DNA of 46,444 bases from Bacteroidales bacterium (GTDB lineage Bacteria > Bacteroidota > Bacteroidia > Bacteroidales > Muribaculaceae): assembly GCA_004557385.1 (NCBI GenBank), contig SFEA01000014.1, positions 1 to 46,444 on the forward strand. The letters run 5' to 3'. How positions within the stretch are numbered: position 1 is the stretch's first letter; every line of letters starts with the position of its first letter. A program made the position numbers and the translations under genes. The notes beneath the pieces are model-generated. The model had not been told where the DNA came from. It searched no databases and saw only the letters and a program-made list of their open reading frames with translations. This document shows, one piece after another, positions 41,028 through 46,444 of this stretch.

Positions 41028-41435
41028 ATGGCAAATATAATGCGATTGACAATGACCGATAAGGTTATTGCTAATAAAAACATAGATATTCGTGAATCAT
41101 TTTTCGGATTAGTTAAGCGTGCTTATTATCTTCCCACTGAAAGCAAGATTAATGTAAGCCTGAAAGACCTTGACATTGAAACTGGCACCCGAGTGAAGAA
41201 GCTGCTCGACAGCCACAACGGCAATCTCAAGGAAGACGTGGCAGAATTGGGTGAGGTGAAAGAGTCGCCAATAAGCAATATGCGGCTTGAGGTGTGCGTG
41301 TCGTGCGATGGCCAGTTTGCGGCTTTTCAGTTGCTGCGTTTCATGGGGATAGATTATAGGCCCATCACTGATGTGAAAATTTATGAAGGCGCCGAAGCCG
41401 AACTTGTTGCATCGGCATTGGGCAGCCCCAACTGA
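41028..41435 (+). CDS. Conserved-looking hypothetical protein, 135 residues
   Basis: Not recognised. The start MANIMRLTMTDKVIANKNIDIRESFFGLVKRAYYLP has no signal peptide or membrane helix. The rest is a mix of predicted helix and strand: a polar helix (LDIETGTRVKKLLDSHNGNLKEDVAEL), then VCVSCDGQFAAFQLLRFMGIDYRPIT with two Cys two residues apart. Codon use matches the neighbours, so it appears native. No TAnnTTTG box was found upstream. A bidirectional terminator follows. Confidence 0.65.
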   Translation: MANIMRLTMTDKVIANKNIDIRESFFGLVKRAYYLPTESKINVSLKDLDIETGTRVKKLLDSHNGNLKEDVAELGEVKESPISNMRLEVCVSCDGQFAAFQLLRFMGIDYRPITDVKIYEGAEAELVASALGSPN

Positions 41436-41481
41436 TTGTGAATGTTTGGGTTAAGTGCTTACCCGGCATAAGTTTAGATAT

Positions 41482-41530
41482 AAAAAAGAAAAGGTGTGTC
41501 GAATCGTCGAACGATTGGCACACCTTTGTT
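41482..41530. terminator. Bidirectional terminator (135-residue orphan / DUF2582)
   Basis: The stem AGGTGTGTC-AATCG pairs with CGATT-GGCACACCT across a bulge. An A-rich run on the left and TTTG on the right suit both convergent genes. Confidence 0.72.
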
Positions 41531-41579
41531 ATGTGAGAGTTTCCTGATTACTCTGAGGTCTAATCTAAAAAAATAGTGA

Positions 41580-41789
41580 TTAGCCTACGAGAGTGATAGT
41601 AACGTCAGTTTCAGTTTCAGCGATTGCAACTTTGCCTTCACGGCCAAGCCAACCAAGTGCAGCAAAAATCTCTTTTTCTTTCAGCTTTGTGGCTTTCTTG
41701 AGAGCCTTCATTGTGAGAGTTGCTTCTTCAGCAGAATTCAAGGCAGTCCAAACTGAACCAGCCCAAGTTCCGATAGTTTCTAAATTCAT
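41580..41789 (-). CDS. Winged-helix DUF2582 protein
   Basis: A 69-residue small protein starting MNLETIGTWAGSVWTAL, with ALKKATKLKEKEIFAALGWLGREGKVAI, the winged-helix core of the DUF2582 family (PF10771). The recognition-helix region is KEKEIFAALGWLGREGK, and the C-terminal strands (ETDVTITLV) form the wing. Family members are probable DNA-binding proteins common in Bacteroidetes; targets are unknown. Codon bias is strong. It is transcribed from its own -7 box with a leader of about 65 nt and shares a terminator with the convergent orphan gene. Confidence 0.88.
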   Translation of the reverse strand: MNLETIGTWAGSVWTALNSAEEATLTMKALKKATKLKEKEIFAALGWLGREGKVAIAETETDVTITLVG

Positions 41790-41862
41790 TCTTTACGTCT
41801 TTTTAAAATTACTATTAATTTTCAGCTTTAAACTATTCGTTGTATAATTCTTATTTCGGGTG

Positions 41863-41870
41863 CAAAGGTA
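41863..41870 (-). promoter_or_regulatory. Promoter -7 box for the DUF2582 gene
   Basis: TACCTTTG on the minus strand, 74 nt before the start codon. Confidence 0.6.
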
Positions 41871-42031
41871 ATAATTTTTTATGGAATATGCAAATTTTCA
41901 GGCATTTGAGTGAAATAGCCTCGCCGAAATGGCAATATTTTAGGCTCTCTGGGCACTTGAAAAAATGAATAAATAGTGAATTTATTTGGCACGAAAGCGT
42001 GCTTTTATGGCATGATGTGCTCAAATTTGTG

Positions 42032-42039
42032 TAACTTTG
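42032..42039 (+). promoter_or_regulatory. Promoter -7 box for rsgA
   Basis: TAACTTTG, 28 nt before ATG 42067. It overlaps a possible upstream TTG start, which is therefore rejected. Confidence 0.65.
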
Positions 42040-42066
42040 TCGTTGAGAAATCATTCAGGAACGTAT

Positions 42067-43002
42067 ATGAACGGATTGGTAATAAGGAATACGGGTAGCT
42101 GGTATGTGGTGCTTGCCGACGACGGCACGATGCATAATTGCAAGATTAAAGGCAATTTCAGGCTCAGGGGCATACGCAGCACCAATCCTGTGGCTGTTGG
42201 CGACAGGGTGGCAGTGCTGTTGAATGCCGATGGCGCTGCATTCATCACAGCCATCGAACCGCGCCGCAATTACATTATCCGGCGTGCGTCGAACTTGTCG
42301 AAGGAAAGCCACATTCTTGCTGCTAACATCGACATGACTGCGTTGGTGGTGACGTTGGCTAATCCTGCCACCAACACCACGTTCATCGACCGTTTTCTTG
42401 CCACGGCAATGGCATATAATGTGCCGGCATTGTTGGTTATTAACAAGGTGGACCTGCTCGAAGCGGACGACGACCGCAGTCTGCTTGATGCTGTGGCATA
42501 TCTGTATGAATCGATTGGCTACGAAGTGATGAAGATTTCGTCGAAAACGGGCGAAGGCATCGACGATTTGAAGGCGAAACTTAAAGGCAAGCTCACGTTG
42601 TTGTCGGGCAACTCGGGCGTTGGCAAATCCACGCTGGTGAACCTGCTTGTGCCCGAAGCGGCGGCACGAGTGGGCGAGGTGAGCGACAGCCACCACACCG
42701 GCATGCACACCACCACTTTCTCGGAGATGTATTTCCTGAAAGATGGCGGTGCCGTAATCGATACTCCGGGTGTGAAGGGGTTCGGAACCATCGACTTTCA
42801 GCGCGAAGAGGTGTCGCACTATTTCCCTGAGATATTTGCCATTTCGAGCGACTGCCGCTATGGCAACTGCACTCACACCCACGAGCCGGGATGCGCCGTA
42901 CTAAAGGCAGTGGAAGAGAGTCGCATAAGCCAGTCGCGCTACGCAAGTTATCTGAGCATTATGGACGATAGCGCCGACGACAAATATCGCAAGGCGTATT
43001 GA
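42067..43002 (+). CDS. rsgA: Ribosome small subunit-dependent GTPase A
   Basis: A 311-residue circularly permuted GTPase acting in late 30S subunit maturation. An N-terminal OB-fold (GLVIRNTGSWYVVLADDGTMHNCKIKGNFR) is followed by the GTPase motifs in the permuted order: NKVDL (G4) first, then the P-loop GNSGVGKST, then DTPGVKGFG (G3). The C-terminal zinc knuckle is CRYGNCTHTHEPGCAV. The start MNGLVIRNTGSW is chosen because the frame's earlier TTG lies inside the promoter box. The gene stands alone. Confidence 0.95.
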   Translation: MNGLVIRNTGSWYVVLADDGTMHNCKIKGNFRLRGIRSTNPVAVGDRVAVLLNADGAAFITAIEPRRNYIIRRASNLSKESHILAANIDMTALVVTLANPATNTTFIDRFLATAMAYNVPALLVINKVDLLEADDDRSLLDAVAYLYESIGYEVMKISSKTGEGIDDLKAKLKGKLTLLSGNSGVGKSTLVNLLVPEAAARVGEVSDSHHTGMHTTTFSEMYFLKDGGAVIDTPGVKGFGTIDFQREEVSHYFPEIFAISSDCRYGNCTHTHEPGCAVLKAVEESRISQSRYASYLSIMDDSADDKYRKAY

Positions 43003-43133
43003 TGATTTCCTGACGATTTGTAGGATGACGTTGCTGCGACGCAATTGTGCAATAATTGCGAAAAACTGACTTTTTTTTGATTGCCGTGTTATTTTTTAGT
43101 TGAAAACATAGGGCAATATTGCAATTTTATTTC

Positions 43134-43141
43134 TAATTTTG
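43134..43141 (+). promoter_or_regulatory. Promoter -7 box for the coiled-coil / zapA pair
   Basis: TAATTTTG, 19 nt before the first start codon, giving a leader of about 12 nt. Confidence 0.6.
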
Positions 43142-43159
43142 TAAAAAATTGGAATCATT

Positions 43160-43453
43160 ATGGCTTCTGATTTGCAAAATATTTTACAAAGGGTTTCCAA
43201 CAAGTGCGATGTGCTTATTGAAAAGTATAACGTGCTTGTGGCTGAAAAGGAAGCTCTCATTGGCGAAAATGCTGCACTGAAAGCTGACAACAACAAGTTG
43301 ACAAAAGAGTTGCAGCAGTTGCGTCAGGAAAACGAATATTTGCGCTTGGCACGCACGATGGCAACATCGGCTGAGCAAATGGAGCAGAACAAGGCCAGGA
43401 TTTCAAAAATAGTGCGGGACATTGACAAATGTATCTCTCAGTTGACGGATTGA
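43160..43453 (+). CDS. Coiled-coil protein upstream of zapA (ZapB-like)
   Basis: A 97-residue, almost wholly helical protein with heptad patterns from about residue 4 to 95 (LQNILQRVSNKCDVLIEKYNVL; ALIGENAALKADNNKLTKELQ). It has no signal peptide or membrane segment. Its stop codon sits just one base before the zapA start, so translation is coupled. Size, coiled coil and position suggest a ZapB-like division-ring cross-linker, but coiled coils align by chance, so homology to ZapB is not shown. Confidence 0.75.
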   Translation: MASDLQNILQRVSNKCDVLIEKYNVLVAEKEALIGENAALKADNNKLTKELQQLRQENEYLRLARTMATSAEQMEQNKARISKIVRDIDKCISQLTD

Positions 43454-43454
43454 T

Positions 43455-43757
43455 ATGCCTGAAGGAAAGAAACAAAATATCAACATAAAGATAGCGGGGT
43501 TAAACCCGATTCCACTGCAAATTGAACCTGACGACGAGCAGATGTATCGCATTGCTGAAAGCGGCGTTAATTCGCTGTGGATTAAGTGGATGCAGCGCTT
43601 TAAGGGAAAATGCACATCGGAGGAGGTTATGGCAAGAGTGGCATTCCAGTTTGCCTTACACTATGCTAAAGCCAAAAAACTGAACGATGATGCAGAGAAT
43701 CTGCTGAGCGAATTTGAAAATAAACTCGATGAATTGGTGGTCAAAAACGTGAAGTGA
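43455..43757 (+). CDS. zapA: Cell division protein ZapA
   Basis: A 100-residue protein that bundles FtsZ filaments at the division ring. The N-terminal beta-hairpin part (KQNINIKIAGLNPIPLQIEPDDEQMYRIAESGVN) is the ZapA signature, followed by a long C-terminal helix (VAFQFALHYAKAKKLNDDAENLLSEFENKLDEL) for dimer and tetramer formation. It starts one base after the stop of the coiled-coil gene and is followed by a T-tract hairpin. Confidence 0.92.
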   Translation: MPEGKKQNINIKIAGLNPIPLQIEPDDEQMYRIAESGVNSLWIKWMQRFKGKCTSEEVMARVAFQFALHYAKAKKLNDDAENLLSEFENKLDELVVKNVK

Positions 43758-43768
43758 CTGCGCGGTTT

Positions 43769-43803
43769 TTGGCTTTAGATGTGTCGGTGCCAAGTTTTTT
43801 TGT
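43769..43803 (+). terminator. Probable terminator of zapA
   Basis: TTGGC/GCCAA arms with a loop of about 15 nt, then seven T. The stem is short. Confidence 0.55.
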
Positions 43804-43979
43804 GGCTACTGATGCAGATGCAATAAGAAAAATATTCTATACGAGATAATTAACCTGCACTTGCAAAGCGGCAATAACAATTTCTTTGATGGGATTCCAT
43901 GCCCACCGAAGATGAAAAATGTGAGCCTGCTGTTGGAGGTGCTTTTTTTATAAACAATAAATACTTATATATTATACAC

Positions 43980-45530
43980 ATGGAATTGCAAATTATAATT
44001 TATCTGGTTATTGCGGTTGTAGCAGGCTTGCTGGTTGGAGCAGCTGTGATGACGGCAATATTCAAGTCGATAGCAAAATCGCGAGCCAACAGCATCATCG
44101 AGGAGGCAAAGCTCGAAGCCGAGGTGCTGAAGAAGAATAAGATTCTTGAGGCAAAGGAGGAAGGTGTAGCCATCAAGGCTGAAGCCGAAAAGGTTGCTAC
44201 CCAGCGCCTCTCGAAGGTGCAATCAACCGAGGCTAAGCTCAAGCAACGCGAGATGCAAATCAATCAGCAGCAGTCGGAGGTGCAGAAGCGCAAGAACGAA
44301 ACCGACGCATTGCAGCAAAAGCTTGAAAAAGAGCAGGCCTATATTGATGCTCAAAAGCAGGAAATCGGCAAGATGCAGGCAAGAGTGACCGAGACACTTG
44401 AGCACGTTTCGGGACTTTCGGCTGACGAGGCAAAGGAGAAGCTCATTGAATCGCTGAAAGATGAGGCTAAAACAGCCGCACAATCGTATATCAACGACAT
44501 CATGGACGATGCCAAGCTCACAGCCAACAAGGAGGCTAAGCGCATTGTGGTGCAAACCATACAGCGTACTGCCACCGAAACTGCCATTGAAAATGCTGTG
44601 ACTGTTTTCCACATCGAAAACGACGAAATTAAGGGTCGCATCATCGGTCGTGAAGGCCGCAACATTCGTGCCCTTGAAGCTGCCACAGGCATCGAAATCA
44701 TTGTTGACGACACTCCAGAAGCAATCGTGCTTTCGGGCTTCGACCCGGTTCGCCGCGAGATTGCCCGCTTGGCTTTGCATCAGCTGGTGGCTGACGGACG
44801 TATCCACCCAGCCCGCATCGAGGAAGTGGTGGCTAAGGTGCGCAAGCAAGTGGAAGATGAAATTATCGAGACTGGTAAGCGTACTACCATCGACCTTGGT
44901 ATACATGGCTTGCATCCCGAACTTATCCGCCTTGTGGGCAAGATGAAATACCGCTCGAGCTATGGTCAGAACCTGTTGCAACACTCGCGTGAAACAGCCA
45001 ACCTCTGCGCCATCATGGCTGCCGAGTTGGGCTTGAACCCAAAGAAGGCTCGCCGCGCAGGCTTGCTGCACGACATTGGCAAGGTGCCTGACGAAGAACC
45101 CGAATTGCCACACGCATTGTTGGGCATGAAGTTGGCTGAGAAATACAAGGAAAAAGCCGATATATGCAACGCCATTGGTGCTCACCACGACGAGGAAGAA
45201 GCAACCAGCCTGTTGGCACCCATCGTGCAAGTGTGCGACGCCATTTCGGGTGCTCGCCCAGGTGCTCGCCGCGAAGTGGTTGAAGCCTACATCAAGCGCC
45301 TTAACGACCTTGAGAACCTTGCCCTCAGCTATCCGGGCGTAATCAAGACTTATGCTATTCAAGCCGGTCGTGAGCTGCGCGTGATTGTTGGTGCCGACAA
45401 GATTTCGGATGCTGAAACCGAGAAGCTGTCAGGCGAAATCGCTCGCAAGATTCAGGACGAAATGACCTATCCTGGACAAGTTCGCATTACTGTGATTCGC
45501 GAAACACGTGCCGTTAGCTTCGCAAAGTGA
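43980..45530 (+). CDS. rny: Ribonuclease Y
   Basis: A 516-residue membrane-anchored endoribonuclease that starts bulk mRNA decay. An N-terminal helix (LQIIIYLVIAVVAGLLVGAAVMTAIF) anchors it. A long coiled coil spans roughly residues 30-180 (EAKLEAEVLKKNKILEAKEEG...). The KH domain has GRIIGREGRNIRALEAATG. The HD domain has HSRETANLCAIMAAELGL with RRAGLLHDIGKVPDEE, holding the metal His-Asp pair, then GAHHDEEE. The frame extends 27 codons upstream, but the membrane helix starts at MELQIIIYL, the standard N-terminus. A PSP1/RicT gene follows after 51 nt. Confidence 0.95.
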   Translation: MELQIIIYLVIAVVAGLLVGAAVMTAIFKSIAKSRANSIIEEAKLEAEVLKKNKILEAKEEGVAIKAEAEKVATQRLSKVQSTEAKLKQREMQINQQQSEVQKRKNETDALQQKLEKEQAYIDAQKQEIGKMQARVTETLEHVSGLSADEAKEKLIESLKDEAKTAAQSYINDIMDDAKLTANKEAKRIVVQTIQRTATETAIENAVTVFHIENDEIKGRIIGREGRNIRALEAATGIEIIVDDTPEAIVLSGFDPVRREIARLALHQLVADGRIHPARIEEVVAKVRKQVEDEIIETGKRTTIDLGIHGLHPELIRLVGKMKYRSSYGQNLLQHSRETANLCAIMAAELGLNPKKARRAGLLHDIGKVPDEEPELPHALLGMKLAEKYKEKADICNAIGAHHDEEEATSLLAPIVQVCDAISGARPGARREVVEAYIKRLNDLENLALSYPGVIKTYAIQAGRELRVIVGADKISDAETEKLSGEIARKIQDEMTYPGQVRITVIRETRAVSFAK

Positions 45531-45581
45531 TTTAGGTCATCATAAATCGTGTTTTATAGCTTAGTGCTGAAAACTTAGAGA

Positions 45582-46444
45582 ATGAATAACGACGAACAAA
45601 ATAAAGAACAAACCACTCAAAAGCGGTGCAGCGGATGCCCCAAGGCAACACCCGAGTGCGACTCTTGCGAGGGATGTCATCAAATATGCGGCGGCGGATG
45701 CAAGCACGAAGAAGTGCGAAGCAAACTGCAAAGCTATAATTGGCTTGCCGATGTGCCGGGGTCGTTAAACGACTTCGACATTGTGGAGGTGACATTCAAG
45801 AACACTCGCAAGGGATTCTATCGCAACTCGCAGCACCTTCAGCTTGCTGTGGGCGATATGGTGGCTGTAGAAGCCAATCCCGGTCACGACATTGGCAGGG
45901 TGTCGCTCATGGGCAGCCTGGTGAAGCTGCAGATGAAGCGTGCCAATCTGCGTCCCGATGCCGAAATTCTTCGAATATTCCGGAAGGCAAAGCAGAGCGA
46001 CCTCGACCGCTTTGAGGAGGCAAAGGCAAAAGAAATCGACACTATGATACGTTCACGCAAGATTGCCGAAGATTTGCATCTGAACATGAAAATCGGCGAC
46101 GTGGAGTATCAAGGCGATGGCAACAAGGCTATATTCTATTATATTGCCGACGAACGTGTCGATTTCCGCCAACTCATTAAGGTGCTTGCCGATGTGTTTA
46201 AGATTCGCATCGAAATGAAGCAGATAGGCGCTCGCCAGGAGGCTGGGCGTATCGGCGGAATCGGTCCGTGTGGCCGTCCGCTGTGTTGCTCAAGCTGGAT
46301 GACAAACTTTGTGTCGGTAGCAACAAGTGCTGCCCGATATCAAGACATTTCGCTCAATCCGCAGAAGCTTGCCGGGCAATGTGCCAAATTGAAGTGCTGC
46401 ATCAATTTTGAGGTGGACGGATATGTTGAGGCTACAAAGAAACT
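45582..46444 (+). CDS. ricT: RicT/PSP1-domain protein (3' end outside the window)
   Basis: The first 287 codons of a PSP1-domain protein (RicT/YaaT family), cut by the window edge. The N-terminus adds a cysteine-rich module with Cys at 16, 19, 26, 29, 32, 36 and 40. The core follows: SYNWLADVPGSLNDFDIVEVTFKNTRKGFYRN, then AIFYYIADERVDFRQLIKVLADVFKIRIEMKQIG, and the conserved GGIGPCGRPLCCSSW and LKCCINFE cysteines. In Bacillus, RicT is part of the RicAFT complex that binds Fe-S clusters and steers RNase Y; here the gene lies directly behind rny. Homologues are also described as PSP1 regulators. No terminator is seen between the two genes. Confidence 0.9.
   Translation, partial: MNNDEQNKEQTTQKRCSGCPKATPECDSCEGCHQICGGGCKHEEVRSKLQSYNWLADVPGSLNDFDIVEVTFKNTRKGFYRNSQHLQLAVGDMVAVEANPGHDIGRVSLMGSLVKLQMKRANLRPDAEILRIFRKAKQSDLDRFEEAKAKEIDTMIRSRKIAEDLHLNMKIGDVEYQGDGNKAIFYYIADERVDFRQLIKVLADVFKIRIEMKQIGARQEAGRIGGIGPCGRPLCCSSWMTNFVSVATSAARYQDISLNPQKLAGQCAKLKCCINFEVDGYVEATKK

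Overview
The window reads as a chromosomal segment of a gut-type Bacteroidales bacterium, possibly Muribaculaceae or Prevotella-like. Two things support this. Nearly every transcription unit is preceded by the Bacteroidetes sigma-ABfr -7 box TAnnTTTG, and Shine-Dalgarno sequences are absent. The protein set also fits: carboxy-terminal sorting domains, GH89 and GH20 exo-hexosaminidases, DUF4491, DUF3109, DUF2582 and SpeA of the Bacteroidetes type. No phage, insertion sequence with a transposase, CRISPR array or rRNA operon was seen. Most of the window is ordinary housekeeping DNA made of short, separately promoted units.

Layout. 1-4.1 kb: a tiny YqaE/Pmp3 membrane protein, tRNA-Pro(GGG), class II aldolase, and a two-gene operon of a B12-type radical SAM protein and a family 2 glycosyltransferase, all on the minus strand. 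4.3-8.0 kb: arginine decarboxylase (speA), truA and a small heat-shock protein. 8.2-15.7 kb: secreted GH20 hexosaminidase, tRNA-Ala(GGC), a TraB/GumN-type protein, an AT-rich island, a secreted CotH-type protein and a membrane acyltransferase. The island is bounded by near-perfect inverted repeats and holds an interrupted EF-hand gene. 15.8-19.9 kb: rpsA, DUF4491, a minimal signal-peptide-plus-sorting-domain protein and ilvE. 20-25.1 kb (mostly minus): a beta-lactamase/SGNH fusion, a Ca2+/cation antiporter, trmO, a candidate small RNA and the tatA-tatC operon. 25.2-29.9 kb: fabD, an M16 protease and DUF3109. 30.1-34.8 kb: a divergent sugar locus with a six-hairpin glycosidase facing a short secreted peptide, a mannose-6-phosphate-isomerase-like protein and an MFS transporter. 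34.9-41.8 kb: rplS, gpmI, a DUF3795-GNAT fusion, GH89, two orphan proteins and DUF2582. 42-46.4 kb: rsgA, a coiled-coil gene with zapA, then rny followed by a RicT/PSP1 gene cut by the window end.

Functional themes. The window encodes secreted attack on GlcNAc-containing glycans (GH20, GH89), hexose handling (isomerase-like protein, MFS, aldolase, gpmI), translation (rpsA, rplS, truA, trmO, rsgA, two tRNAs) and RNA decay and division (zapA, rny, ricT).

The least explained signals are: the inverted-repeat island at 11513-12075 with its EF-hand relic; the promoter/terminator-bounded small RNA at about 23874-23937; the secreted peptide ORF and direct repeats in the divergent sugar promoter region; and the rny-ricT linkage, in which RicT carries a seven-cysteine N-terminus. 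No clearly new multi-gene system was found.
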